This document shows, in pieces, positions 7,753 through 17,213 of a stretch of 64,000 bases of DNA. The first letter of the stretch is position 1. Each line of letters starts with the position of its first letter. The stretch is from an uncultured Synechococcaceae cyanobacterium (GTDB lineage Bacteria; Cyanobacteriota; Cyanobacteriia; PCC-6307; Cyanobiaceae). The stretch is from assembly GCA_902634405.1 (NCBI GenBank), contig CACPJY010000004.1:1-64000 (forward strand). The letters run 5' to 3'. The position numbers and the translations under genes were made by a program. Below the pieces are notes generated by a model, which did no database searches, had not been told where the DNA came from, and was given only the letters and a program-made list of their open reading frames with translations.

Positions 7753-10722
7753 TTAGGCCAGAGATGAGTTATGTGAATTTGAAATAGCTAGTTCTTCTAT
7801 GGGCGCACAAGAGCAGACTAAGTTTCTATCTCCATATGCATTATTGATGCGTGAGACCGCAGGCCAGAATTTGTTTTCAAGTTGATCAGGCATTGGGAAT
7901 GCTGCTTTTTCACGTGAGTAGGGACGATTCCAATGATTTGAAGTTATTGCAGCAAGAGAATGAGGTGCTTTTTTTAGAGGGTTGTTTTCAGGGTCAATAG
8001 CCCCACACTCTATTTCTTTTGCCTCTTCTCGGATTTGGATCATTGCGTTGCAAAAACGCATAATTTCTTTCAAGCTTTCACTTTCTGTTGGTTCGATCAT
8101 TAATGTTCCAGCAACTGGCCAGCTCACTGTTGGAGCATGGAATCCATAATCCATTAATCGTTTAGCAATATCATCAACTTCTATACCTGCAGATAGTTTA
8201 ATCTTTCTTAAATCTAAAATGCATTCATGAGCAACAAGCTTGTTGATGCCTTTGAAAAGAACTGGATAATGAGAATCTAGTTTCTTTGCTATAAAATTGG
8301 CTGATAATAATGCTACTGAACTTGAATAGCGCAAACCTTTTGCTCCCATCATTTTTATATACATCCAGCTAATTGGTAAAATTCCTGCACTGCCCCATGG
8401 AGCTGCAGATATTGTTCCAATAGATGTTTTGCAATTGTTGTTTTTGTAGGGATGGTTAGGTAGAAACGGAACCAAGTGCGAGGCAACTGCAATTGGCCCT
8501 ACACCTGGACCTCCTCCTCCATGTGGGATGCAAAAAGTCTTATGAAGATTTAAGTGACATACATCTGCTCCATAATTTCCTGGTTTGCAAAGACCTACTT
8601 GTGCGTTCAGATTCGCACCATCTAGATAGACTTGCCCACCATGTTGGTGAATAAGAGCACATATTTTGCGAATTTGTGGTTCAAATACCCCATGAGTGGA
8701 TGGATAAGTAACCATAAGTGCTGCTAAATCATTTGAGTATTGCGTTGCTTTCATTTGGAGATCATTAAGATCTACATTCCCTTGTTGATCACAATTTACT
8801 GCAACTACTTTGAATCCCGCCATTACAGAGCTTGCAGGGTTGGTTCCATGCGCACTTGTTGGAATTAAACAAATGTTTCTGTTTCCTTCCCCGCGCGATT
8901 CGTGCCAAGCTCTTATTACTAAGAGTCCTGCAAATTCCCCTTGAGAACCTGCATTGGGTTGGAGAGAAGCTTCTTTAAATCCTGTAATCTCACTTAACCA
9001 CTTTTCAAGGTCTCTGGTCAGTTTTTGATAACCTTTGGTTTGATCGGAAGGGACAAAGGGATGTAAATCTGCAAATTCTCTCCAGCTAATTGGCAATAAT
9101 TCAGAGGTTGCATTGAGCTTCATAGTGCAGCTTCCAAGTGGAATCATTCCATGTACTAAAGAAAAATCCTTGTTCGAAAGTTTTTGAATATATCTCATTA
9201 ACTCTGTCTCACTTCGGTAACTATGAAAGACATCTTGTTTGAGCCAAGGCTTTTCCCTCAAAGGAATATTTGAGATTAATTTAGATGTTGAAAATCTCAC
9301 TTTATTTAATTTTTTCAAATTTTTTCCTAAAGCTTTTGCAATTACTAGAAGTATAGTTTCTAACTCTTCTTCATTGCTTAGCTCATCAAAAGTTACTCCA
9401 AATCCAGTAGCATTTTTTTGATTTGACCCTAGAGGGATTAAGCGAAAATTGAACCCTTCTGCTTGGGCTAGGTTGTGTATTTGTGGCGCTTCTTTGCAAA
9501 ATATTTCTATAGTGTCAAAGCGATCCATAGGCTCCACCTGTAAACCCAATTCTTGAATTGATGATTCAAATTTTGATCGTAATAAATTTACTTTTTCTGC
9601 TATAGACCTAAGTCCTTCAGGCCCATGGTAAATAGCATAAAAAGATGCCATGACTGCAAGCAAAACCTGGGCAGTGCAGATGTTGCTTGTTGCTTTATCT
9701 CTACGTATATGTTGCTCTCGAGTTTGTAATGCTAGCCGTAGTGCTTTCTTCCCTTCTGCATCTAGTGATTGACCTACCAGGCGTCCTGGAATATATCTTT
9801 TGAAAATTTCAGATGTTGCAAAGAATGCTGCATGTGGTCCCCCGAAACCCATAGGTATTCCAAGTCTTTGAGCGCTTCCAACTGCTATGTCAGCTCCAAG
9901 CTCACTTACTGGAGCCATTAAAACTTGAAAGAGAGGGTCAATAGCAGTTATTGCTAACGCATCTACTTGGTGTGCAAGCGTTATTACTTCAGTTGGGTCC
10001 CAAACCTTTCCATGACATCCAGGTAGTTGAAGCAGAATTCCGAAAACTTCACCATCAAAAGTAAATTCTTTTGGCTCTTCAATCTCAAGTGTTATGCCTA
10101 AAGGCTTTGCCCTTGTTTTTAGTACTGCAAGTGTTTGTGGAAGAACTGAAGAATCGACCAGAAAGCGTTTTGTGCTTTTTGGGTTGCATCTTGAATATGC
10201 AAGGCTCATTGCTTCAGCAGCAGCAGTGGCTTCATCTAGAAGGGAAGCATTGGCTATCGGAAGACCCGTTAATTCACTAATTAGAGTTTGGAAATTAAAA
10301 AGAGCTTCCAGTCTGCCTTGGGAAATCTCAGCTTGATATGGGGTGTAAGCGGTATACCAAGAAGGATTTTCCAGAATTTGTCGTTGTATAGGAGCAGGAA
10401 CAATTGTTCCTGCATATCCAAGGCCGATTAAAGAACGATGGATTTGATTTTCTTGTGCTGTTATACGAAGTTCTTGAAGTGCTTCTTGCTCACTACACCC
10501 TTGAGGTAATGAATCTCTAGGAAAGCTGCTTTCAAGAATGTCAGAGGGGATAACGGCACTTAAAAAACTGTTTAGATCATCAAAGCCAAGTGCCGCAAGC
10601 ATCAGTTTTTCGTCTTTAGGCGTTGGCCCAATATGGCGCTCTACAAAGGGCGAAATCTCTATGCTTGAAGCCTTTTGTGGCTGATTGTCAAGCACGGCCA
10701 ATACGTCTAAGGGAGGGTGCAA
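7753..10722 (-). CDS. gcvP: Glycine dehydrogenase (decarboxylating), P protein
   Basis: P protein of the glycine cleavage system. It decarboxylates glycine with pyridoxal phosphate and passes the aminomethyl group to the lipoyl arm of GcvH; in cyanobacteria this serves photorespiratory glycine and one-carbon supply. The 989 residues match the full-length single-chain form. Visible marks are the N-terminal FVERHIGPT motif, the glycine-rich [20 protein letters not shown], and the PLP-lysine region [15 protein letters not shown] near residue 730. The start is a TTG. GcvH is encoded just upstream on the same strand (50-nt gap), so the two are likely co-transcribed. GcvT is not in the window. Confidence 0.97.
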   Translation of the reverse strand: MHPPLDVLAVLDNQPQKASSIEISPFVERHIGPTPKDEKLMLAALGFDDLNSFLSAVIPSDILESSFPRDSLPQGCSEQEALQELRITAQENQIHRSLIGLGYAGTIVPAPIQRQILENPSWYTAYTPYQAEISQGRLEALFNFQTLISELTGLPIANASLLDEATAAAEAMSLAYSRCNPKSTKRFLVDSSVLPQTLAVLKTRAKPLGITLEIEEPKEFTFDGEVFGILLQLPGCHGKVWDPTEVITLAHQVDALAITAIDPLFQVLMAPVSELGADIAVGSAQRLGIPMGFGGPHAAFFATSEIFKRYIPGRLVGQSLDAEGKKALRLALQTREQHIRRDKATSNICTAQVLLAVMASFYAIYHGPEGLRSIAEKVNLLRSKFESSIQELGLQVEPMDRFDTIEIFCKEAPQIHNLAQAEGFNFRLIPLGSNQKNATGFGVTFDELSNEEELETILLVIAKALGKNLKKLNKVRFSTSKLISNIPLREKPWLKQDVFHSYRSETELMRYIQKLSNKDFSLVHGMIPLGSCTMKLNATSELLPISWREFADLHPFVPSDQTKGYQKLTRDLEKWLSEITGFKEASLQPNAGSQGEFAGLLVIRAWHESRGEGNRNICLIPTSAHGTNPASSVMAGFKVVAVNCDQQGNVDLNDLQMKATQYSNDLAALMVTYPSTHGVFEPQIRKICALIHQHGGQVYLDGANLNAQVGLCKPGNYGADVCHLNLHKTFCIPHGGGGPGVGPIAVASHLVPFLPNHPYKNNNCKTSIGTISAAPWGSAGILPISWMYIKMMGAKGLRYSSSVALLSANFIAKKLDSHYPVLFKGINKLVAHECILDLRKIKLSAGIEVDDIAKRLMDYGFHAPTVSWPVAGTLMIEPTESESLKEIMRFCNAMIQIREEAKEIECGAIDPENNPLKKAPHSLAAITSNHWNRPYSREKAAFPMPDQLENKFWPAVSRINNAYGDRNLVCSCAPIEELAISNSHNSSLA

Positions 10723-10772
10723 CTCTAGAAAAAATATTCAAGGTTTTGGAGTCATAGTTGATGCTTGTTGAT

Positions 10773-11162
10773 CTAGGACGGGGAAACTTTTTGTAAATAG
10801 GTCTTCGAGTCCATTAACTCATCTATTTGCGATAGGTCGGATGGACGAACGACCATTAACCATCCTTCTCCTTGAGGATCATTTTGAAGTTCTTCTGGAT
10901 TGGCGAGTACTGCCTCGTTACGCTGAATCAATTCGCCTGTAATTGGTGAATACATATCTTCAACGGCTTTCACGGATTCAACAGAGCCAAAAGTTTTCCC
11001 TTTGGTCAAGGTGGAACCTACTTCCTGGAGGTCAACAAAAACGATGTCACCAAGTTGATCTACTGCAAAGCTGCTGATTCCTATCTTCACCAAACCATTT
11101 TCTAGGGCTACGTATTCATGACTATCAGCAAAGCGAAAGTGAGGAGGGAATTCAAAGGACAT
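10773..11162 (-). CDS. gcvH: Glycine cleavage system H protein
   Basis: Small lipoyl carrier that shuttles the aminomethyl group between the P, T and L proteins. The 129 residues fit the family. The lipoylation site is visible in ESVKAVEDMYSP, where the central Lys (about residue 65) would carry lipoate, and the N-terminal HEYVALENG and VDLQEVGS are typical. It lies between the PLP-lyase gene upstream (21-nt gap) and gcvP downstream, all on the minus strand. Confidence 0.96.
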   Translation of the reverse strand: MSFEFPPHFRFADSHEYVALENGLVKIGISSFAVDQLGDIVFVDLQEVGSTLTKGKTFGSVESVKAVEDMYSPITGELIQRNEAVLANPEELQNDPQGEGWLMVVRPSDLSQIDELMDSKTYLQKVSPS

Positions 11163-11183
11163 TGATTTTGAAAAATAGAGAAC

Positions 11184-12491
11184 TTAGTGAATTTTCGGTA
11201 AATCTAGTAAACCTGCTTTGATCATTTCAACTAGTGCTCTTTTAAGAGCGATGATGACATGTGAATGATGTGTACAGCCTTGGACATAGAGAATATAAGG
11301 AGGCCTAAGAGGTCCATCAGCAGAAAACTCGCTCGTGCTGCCATCAATAAATGTTCCTCCGGCCATTACAAGATCATTGGAGTAACCAGGCATCATTGCT
11401 GGAGAGGGTTGAAGGTATGAGCCGATTGGAGAGCATGCTTGGAAGGCATTGCAGATAACTTTTTGTGATTTTGGATTCCCTAGTTGAATAGCTTGTATTA
11501 GATCAGTTCGCTTTGAACCAGGTCTAGGGTTAACTGCGAATCCAAGTGAATTAAAAACATTGGCAACTAATTCGGCTCCAATTAATGCTTCAGAAATCAT
11601 TTGAGGTGATAGAAACAGCCCTTGTAAAACGGTTTTATATAGATCGAAACCTATTCCTGATTTGCTTCCCATGCCAGGAGCTGTAAGCCTGCAGCAGGCT
11701 TTTTCTACTAAAGAATCTTTCCCGGCTATGTAGCCACCAGTAGGCACTATTGTGCCTCCCAAGTTTTTGATCAGAGATCCTGCAATTAAATCAGCCCCAA
11801 CTTCTGTAGGTTCTTTTTCTTCAACTAACTCTCCATAACAGTTATCAACAAAACAAACACATTGTGGTTGAGCGTTATGAACAATCTTACAAATCTGTTC
11901 AATTTCATGAATTGATAATGAAGGTCTCCAGCTGTATCCACAACTGCGTTGAATGAAAATCATTTTTCTAGGGATGGTTAAAGCTTGATGCAGTTGTTGC
12001 AAATCGACATTCCCTTTTGATGTGAGAGACAGTTCTTCATACTTGACTCCTAGGTCAATGAGGGAGCCATGGTCACTTCCTTCCCCTTTTAGCCCTATTA
12101 CTTCTTCAAGCGTGTCATAAGGTTGACCTGTTACGGATAAAAGCGAATCTCCTGGCCTCAAGATTCCAAAAAGAGCTAATGCAATTGCATGAGTACCACT
12201 TGTGCATTGCAGTCTTACTGCAGCTTTTTCCGCCCCAAGAACCCTTGCGAATACTTTGTCAATGACTTCTCTGCTTGTATCGTCGTGACCGTATCCTGTG
12301 ACAGAGGAAAAGTGATGTGTGCCAACTTGTTCACTGGAAAATGCGCTTAAGACTTTTTTTAGTTTCGATTCAACCGTGATTGATTGTTGAGTTTTAAAAG
12401 CTTCTAGATTTTTTGAAATAGCACAAATATGCTGATCAGCCCATGACTTGATCAGGTTTTCATCAAGCTCATTAGAAGACAATTTATGCAC
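11184..12491 (-). CDS. PLP-dependent lyase, 'aluminum resistance protein' family (COG4100)
   Basis: Fold-type I PLP enzyme of the family often labelled aluminum resistance protein or methionine gamma-lyase-like, related to cystathionine beta-lyases. The true reaction is not established from sequence. The 435 residues include QCTSGTHAIALALFG (cofactor phosphate region), CFVDNCYGELVE (Asp facing the pyridine ring) and AGSLIKNLGGTIVPTGGYIAG, where the Lys would bind PLP. It heads a minus-strand series followed by gcvH and gcvP. That grouping suggests a link to amino-acid or C1 metabolism, but co-transcription is only inferred from the 21-nt gap. Confidence 0.88.
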   Translation of the reverse strand: MHKLSSNELDENLIKSWADQHICAISKNLEAFKTQQSITVESKLKKVLSAFSSEQVGTHHFSSVTGYGHDDTSREVIDKVFARVLGAEKAAVRLQCTSGTHAIALALFGILRPGDSLLSVTGQPYDTLEEVIGLKGEGSDHGSLIDLGVKYEELSLTSKGNVDLQQLHQALTIPRKMIFIQRSCGYSWRPSLSIHEIEQICKIVHNAQPQCVCFVDNCYGELVEEKEPTEVGADLIAGSLIKNLGGTIVPTGGYIAGKDSLVEKACCRLTAPGMGSKSGIGFDLYKTVLQGLFLSPQMISEALIGAELVANVFNSLGFAVNPRPGSKRTDLIQAIQLGNPKSQKVICNAFQACSPIGSYLQPSPAMMPGYSNDLVMAGGTFIDGSTSEFSADGPLRPPYILYVQGCTHHSHVIIALKRALVEMIKAGLLDLPKIH

Positions 12492-12600
12492 AAATATTCT
12501 TTTCTGGGTTCATAGTTCCTTTAGATTCTGATGGTTGCTGACCCTTTTCGCCCATTCCTCATCATGGATGAGCGACATTCGATCATTCAAGGAGTACGTC

Positions 12601-13524
12601 TTGGTTCAATCTCTTCCAGTAAATACTAATGATCGTGCCTCGCGATTAAGAGCGGGGATTGTTGCTCCTCGTGAGCCTCTTCCTAAATATCAACGTCCAT
12701 TCAGAGTTGGGACTACGAGTTTTATGCTTGCCATGCATGTGGCTGCAATATTTGCATTGTTACCAAAATTTTGGTCTTGGCAGGGTATTTCATCCTTCCT
12801 TTTTCTGTATTGGGTAACTGTTTTAGGCGTCACATTAGGTTTGCACAGGTTAGTGGCTCATAGAAGTTTCATAGCCCCTAGTTGGGTTGAAAAAGTTCTA
12901 GTTTTGATGGGAAGCTTGGCTTGTCAAAGCGGTCCCATCGAATGGGTTGCTCTTCATCGGCATCATCACAAATTTTCAGATCAACCCAATGATCATCACG
13001 ATGCAGGACGTGGCTTTTGGTGGAGTCATAGTGAATGGATGTTGCATGACATTCCGGCTTTGAAGCACAGTCAAAGTTTTGTTGGAGACTTGCTAAAAGA
13101 TCCTTTTTTTCGTTGGTTGGATAACTGGTTTTTACTTTTGCAAATACCCATTGGTTTAGGACTTTATTGGTATGGAGAGTTGGCAGGGGTGGATGGTGGA
13201 GGTTTGGGCTTGGTCTTATGGGCCATTCCATTAAGACTCGTCGTTGTATATCACGTGACTTGGTTAGTGAATTCAGCAACGCACACCTTTGGATATAGAA
13301 ACTTCGACTCCCCAGACCTTTCAAGAAATTGTTGGTGGGTTGCTTTGCTCTCCTTTGGAGAGGGATGGCACAATAATCACCACGCTTATCCGCAAAGTGC
13401 TCGTCATGGTCTTAGATGGTTTGAATTTGATATAACTTGGCTTCATATCAAGTTTTTGAGGCGTTTAGGACTTGCCAGACAAGTCCGTCAGGCACGGTAT
13501 GTTCCTGGGGGAGGAGAGTCTTGA
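12601..13524 (+). CDS. desC: Acyl-lipid delta-9 fatty acid desaturase (first copy)
   Basis: Membrane di-iron desaturase that introduces a double bond in fatty acids of membrane lipids. All three His boxes are present: HRLVAH, HRHHH (followed by KFSD) and HNNHH, with long hydrophobic segments between them. The frame is open from a TTG at 12535 and has an ATG at 12568. I favour the TTG at 12601 because AAGGAG lies 6 nt before it and the protein then aligns in length with the second desaturase downstream. The 3' end overlaps the opposing gene by 37 nt. Confidence 0.92.
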   Translation: MVQSLPVNTNDRASRLRAGIVAPREPLPKYQRPFRVGTTSFMLAMHVAAIFALLPKFWSWQGISSFLFLYWVTVLGVTLGLHRLVAHRSFIAPSWVEKVLVLMGSLACQSGPIEWVALHRHHHKFSDQPNDHHDAGRGFWWSHSEWMLHDIPALKHSQSFVGDLLKDPFFRWLDNWFLLLQIPIGLGLYWYGELAGVDGGGLGLVLWAIPLRLVVVYHVTWLVNSATHTFGYRNFDSPDLSRNCWWVALLSFGEGWHNNHHAYPQSARHGLRWFEFDITWLHIKFLRRLGLARQVRQARYVPGGGES

Positions 13525-14255
13525 TTCCTCGAAGGTTTTGACTTTTCTCTTAGCGATTCTAGAAACTCGTCTGCAGATTTTTTACTGTTTTCGTTAAGTA
13601 CTTGGTGGGTTGCAAATAAATCTAGTAATTCTCCATCCAGTTCTTCTGCGGTGTAATCACGTAGACCTGCAATTACGGCGGCAAAACGTTCTCTTCTTTG
13701 AGGTTTACTAGCTGGGTAAGCATTCATTACTTGATCTCGGCAGTTTCGCCATGTTTTTCCTTTGCAAAAACTTTCAGCTAGAGCTGCACTCAGATCAATA
13801 GCTTCCTCGTCTTCAATAAACCAATCGAAATTGGATGGTAATTCTCTAAGACCGATAAAGATTTCAAAAAGATGGCCAGCACTAATGGGCTTTCCATCAT
13901 TTCCTTCTATGGATAGCCCCCCTTCCGAAAGGACATTTAGTAATTCTGGATGAGCTTCTGATAATTTTCCTTTGATTCGATCTAGACCTTGAAAAAGCAC
14001 ATAATTTGCTTGGGCTAGCGCGAGGAATACTTCTGGGCTTGGAGAAGTTAACTTCCCATTGCGAAGGTTTGAAATTTGAGAATTATGAAGTTTTCCAAGG
14101 TCAAGGCATTCTGCTAATGCAGGTAGAACTTTGTGGGACCAACCATTCCTTTCATGCCAGACGTGAATTAAATGTGCCATAGCCCTTCTCCCATTGGAGA
14201 GGGATTCCCTATGAGGTCTGCCAAGGTAATCAGATGTGATATCAGTGTTCTTCAA
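13488..14255 (-). CDS. Unknown protein with an HTH-like segment
   Basis: Not assigned to a named family. The product is about 255 residues from the outer start, or 230 if the ATG at 14180 (MAHLIHVW, preceded by GAGAAGGG) is used; the second choice leaves a more normal divergent promoter gap. Residues around LHNSQISNLRNGKLTSPSPE look like the recognition part of an XRE-type helix-turn-helix, followed by helices, an acidic middle and a basic Pro-rich tail. It is encoded opposite to and between two desaturase genes, overlaps the first by 37 nt and is divergent from the second. A role in regulating them is a guess from position. Confidence 0.7.
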   Translation of the reverse strand: MKNTDITSDYLGRPHRESLSNGRRAMAHLIHVWHERNGWSHKVLPALAECLDLGKLHNSQISNLRNGKLTSPSPEVFLALAQANYVLFQGLDRIKGKLSEAHPELLNVLSEGGLSIEGNDGKPISAGHLFEIFIGLRELPSNFDWFIEDEEAIDLSAALAESFCKGKTWRNCRDQVMNAYPASKPQRRERFAAVIAGLRDYTAEELDGELLDLFATHQVLNENSKKSADEFLESLREKSKPSRNQDSPPPGTYRA

Positions 14256-14306
14256 ATGATAAGGATCCGTATCGTTTATATTAAGAGAATGTTTTTAGGG
14301 TTAAGA

Positions 14307-15239
14307 ATGGTCTCCAGTGTGGGAATAGCCCAAGTATCTCCTAGCAGGCCTATAGCTTCGCATAAGGCAATAGCTTTTTCTAGCAGGCTTCAACAACCCT
14401 TGAGAGGAGACTCTACTTATTTAGTAAAAGAGCAAAGAAGATGGGGAACAATCGGATTCATGATTGTTATTCATGTTTTGGCAATATTTGCTTTATTGCC
14501 AAAATTTTGGAGTTGGCAAGCGACCTGTACATTTTTAGTTCTTTATTGGCTTACTGCGTGTTTAGGGGTAACCCTTGGGTACCACAGATTGTTGTCTCAT
14601 CGTTCATTTAAGGTCCCAAAATGGCTTGAGTATTTTTTTGCTACTTGCGGGGCTTTAAGTTGTCAGCATGGTCCAATTGATTGGGTAGGCCTACATCGAC
14701 ATCATCACAAGTTTTCTGATACAGATGCAGATCATCACAATAGTAGAAAGGGATTCTGGTGGAGTCATATGGGATGGATGTTCGAGCCAATCCCTGCTTT
14801 GAAAGCAGTCCCTAGGCTTACTTGTGACTTAGTTTCTGAGCATTATTACTGCTGGCTTAACAGAAATTTCTTGCTTTTACAGATTCCATTAGCTCTCTTG
14901 CTTTACAGCATTGGCAAAGTCAGCGGAGTAGGGCCTTGGTCTCTTGTGCTTTGGGGAGTACCTCTAAGGTTGGTTTTTGTTTATCACGTCACTTGGTTGG
15001 TGAACTCTGCTACCCATTGTTGGGGGGATGTTTCTTATGAAAGTGGTGATAGTTCTAAAAACAACCCTTGGGTTGCGGCCTTAACCTTTGGTGAAGGGTG
15101 GCATAACAACCATCACGCTTTCCCTCACTCTGCTCGTCAAGGTTTAAAACCTGGGCAAATTGACTTGACATGGCAACATATCAAGCTTTTAAGGTTTTTT
15201 GGCTTAGCAACCAAAGTAAATCTGCCTGTTACGTCGTAG
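14307..15239 (+). CDS. desC: Acyl-lipid delta-9 fatty acid desaturase (second copy)
   Basis: Paralogue of the gene at 12601, with the same boxes: HRLLSH, HRHHHKFSD and HNNHH. The two proteins share near-identical runs such as FALLPKFWSWQ and FGEGWHNNHHA. Copies may act on different acyl positions or temperatures, as for DesC1/DesC2 in other cyanobacteria, but that is family knowledge. The frame opens far upstream (14172), overlapping the divergent gene; I use the ATG at 14307 with AGGG before it, and an ATG at 14289 is possible. The product is about 310 residues. Confidence 0.92.
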   Translation: MVSSVGIAQVSPSRPIASHKAIAFSSRLQQPLRGDSTYLVKEQRRWGTIGFMIVIHVLAIFALLPKFWSWQATCTFLVLYWLTACLGVTLGYHRLLSHRSFKVPKWLEYFFATCGALSCQHGPIDWVGLHRHHHKFSDTDADHHNSRKGFWWSHMGWMFEPIPALKAVPRLTCDLVSEHYYCWLNRNFLLLQIPLALLLYSIGKVSGVGPWSLVLWGVPLRLVFVYHVTWLVNSATHCWGDVSYESGDSSKNNPWVAALTFGEGWHNNHHAFPHSARQGLKPGQIDLTWQHIKLLRFFGLATKVNLPVTS

Positions 15240-15280
15240 GGTTAACCACTATCTCGTTGTGATCTGCATCCATTGACATT

Positions 15281-15739
15281 ATGGCAAAGCGTGTAAAAGT
15301 CGTTCTCAGCGAGGACGTTATAAGCCTCGGAAAGGATGGTGATTTAGTTGAAGTAGCACCTGGCTATGCCAGAAATTTTTTGCTGCCTTATGGCAAAGCT
15401 GTACCAGTAACTCCATCTGTTCTGAAACAAGTTGAGCACCGTCGTGCTAAGCAGGCAGAGCAAGAAGCTGCACGCAAGCAGGAAGCGTTAGATTTTCAAA
15501 CCGCTTTGGTTACTATTGGAAGATTTACAGTTAAGAAGCAGATTGGAGAGGATGATGTTCTTTTTGGAACAGTCACTAATGGAGATGTTTCTGAAGTGAT
15601 TGAAGAGGCTACTAAGAAAAAGATTGATAGAAGAGATATAACAGTTCCTGAAATTCACCGTACGGGAAAATACAAAGTTCAAGTTAAGTTACATACTGAA
15701 GTTACTGCTGAGATTAATCTTGAAGTAATTAGCTATTGA
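15281..15739 (+). CDS. rplI: 50S ribosomal protein L9
   Basis: Large-subunit protein that binds 23S rRNA near the L1 stalk base. The 152 residues have the L9 layout: an N-terminal domain ([20 protein letters not shown], then [14 protein letters not shown]), a long charged central helix ([14 protein letters not shown]) and a C-terminal RNA-binding domain. It precedes dnaB, an order common in bacteria. A hairpin follows the stop. Confidence 0.98.
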   Translation: MAKRVKVVLSEDVISLGKDGDLVEVAPGYARNFLLPYGKAVPVTPSVLKQVEHRRAKQAEQEAARKQEALDFQTALVTIGRFTVKKQIGEDDVLFGTVTNGDVSEVIEEATKKKIDRRDITVPEIHRTGKYKVQVKLHTEVTAEINLEVISY

Positions 15740-15742
15740 TTT

Positions 15743-15769
15743 ATAAGTGAGTAAAACTCTCTCACTTAT
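15743..15769 (+). terminator. Hairpin after rplI
   Basis: ATAAGTGAG at 15743-15751 pairs perfectly with CTCACTTAT at 15761-15769 around a 9-nt loop, starting 4 nt after the rplI stop. The T-run (TTTTTT) comes about 14 nt later and touches the dnaB start, so termination may be partial and act as a tuning point between rplI and dnaB. Confidence 0.5.
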
Positions 15770-15786
15770 TTATATAAATCTTTTTT

Positions 15787-17202
15787 ATGGTCAAGGCTTC
15801 AAGTTCTGATAATAATGAGCAAATCTCTAGGGGTTCTGCCCCTTTTGATAAAGGTTTAGTATCAAAAAAGCCGACTTTTGAGGCTCTCCCTGATTCGATA
15901 CCTCCTCAAAATCTTGAGGCGGAGGAAGCTATCTTAGGAGGAATTCTTCTTGATCCAGATGCAATAAGTCGTATAGCAGATCTTTTGCAACCTGAGGCAT
16001 TTTATTTAAATGCACATAGGGAAATTTTTAGAACTGCTTTGATGCTTCATAGCCAAGGCAAGCCGACTGACCTCACTGCAATGACTGCATGGTTATCGGA
16101 TACTGGTTTACTGGAAAAAGTAGGAGGGAGTAATAGGCTTGTTGAACTTGTAGACAGAGTTGCATCAACTGCAGCCTTAGAACAGGTTGCAAGATTGGTT
16201 ATGGATAAATTTCTTCGTAGACAACTAATAAGGTCTGGGAATGATGTCATCAAGCTTGGATTTGATCAAACTCTCCCTATGGAAGATGTTTTGGATCAAG
16301 CAGAACAGAAGATTTTCGCCATAAGTCAGGAACAACCATCTAATGGTTTGACTCCTGCCGCTGAAATATTAACTAGTACCTTTAATGAAATAGAGAGTCG
16401 GTCACTTGGAACTTCAGTAGCAGGTATCCCAGTTAATTTTTATGATTTAGATGCAATGACTCAAGGATTGCAAAGAAGTGATTTGATTATTGTTGCTGGT
16501 AGACCTGCTATGGGAAAAACTTCCATAGTTTTGAACTTAGCGAAAAATGTTGCTCAACTGCATAACTTGCCAGTTTGTATTTTTAGCTTAGAGATGAGTA
16601 AGGAGCAACTTACTTATCGACTTCTTTCAATGGAAGTAGGTATTGAGAATGGACGCTTAAGAACTGGTCGATTGCAACAAGAAGAATGGCCTTTGTTGGG
16701 ACAAGGAATAAATACTCTTGGGCAGTTACCTATATTTATTGATGATAAGCCAAATTCTGGTGTTTTAGAAATGCGTTCTTTATGTAGACGATTGATGGCG
16801 GAACAAGGCAAGGAGTTGGGCTTAGTAGTTATTGATTATTTGCAATTAATGGAAGGTTCTTCTCCAGACAATAGAGTTCAGGAGCTTTCAAGAATTACAA
16901 GAGGATTAAAGGGCATGGCGAGAGAGTTAAAAGTACCAGTTGTTGCTCTTTCTCAGTTAAGTAGAGGGGTTGAATCTAGAACAAATAAGCGTCCAATGTT
17001 GAGTGATTTGCGTGAATCAGGCTCTATTGAGCAAGATGCGGATTTGGTTTTAATGATCTATAGGGATGAGTATTACAACGCAGAAACACCTGATAAAGGT
17101 GTAACAGAGGTAATAGTGACTAAACACCGTAATGGTCCGGTTGGAACAGTCAAACTTTTGTTCGAACCACAGTTCACACGTTTTAGAAACCTTGCAGCTT
17201 GA
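15787..17202 (+). CDS. dnaB: Replicative DNA helicase DnaB
   Basis: Hexameric 5'-3' helicase that drives the replication fork. The 471 residues show the N-terminal primase-interacting domain (about 40-140: [18 protein letters not shown]), a linker, and the RecA-like ATPase with Walker [10 protein letters not shown] near residue 237, the IDYLQLM Walker B strand, and the [12 protein letters not shown] and [11 protein letters not shown] motifs. No intein is inserted, unlike in some cyanobacterial dnaB genes. It lies 47 nt after rplI and is followed with 12 nt spacing by mnmG. Confidence 0.98.
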   Translation: MVKASSSDNNEQISRGSAPFDKGLVSKKPTFEALPDSIPPQNLEAEEAILGGILLDPDAISRIADLLQPEAFYLNAHREIFRTALMLHSQGKPTDLTAMTAWLSDTGLLEKVGGSNRLVELVDRVASTAALEQVARLVMDKFLRRQLIRSGNDVIKLGFDQTLPMEDVLDQAEQKIFAISQEQPSNGLTPAAEILTSTFNEIESRSLGTSVAGIPVNFYDLDAMTQGLQRSDLIIVAGRPAMGKTSIVLNLAKNVAQLHNLPVCIFSLEMSKEQLTYRLLSMEVGIENGRLRTGRLQQEEWPLLGQGINTLGQLPIFIDDKPNSGVLEMRSLCRRLMAEQGKELGLVVIDYLQLMEGSSPDNRVQELSRITRGLKGMARELKVPVVALSQLSRGVESRTNKRPMLSDLRESGSIEQDADLVLMIYRDEYYNAETPDKGVTEVIVTKHRNGPVGTVKLLFEPQFTRFRNLAA

Positions 17203-17213
17203 TATGTATTTAC

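Noticed and set aside
12878-13324. 148-residue antisense ORF in the first desaturase gene
   Set aside because: It lies fully opposite a gene with all three His boxes and has no family features; it is a shadow of the real frame.
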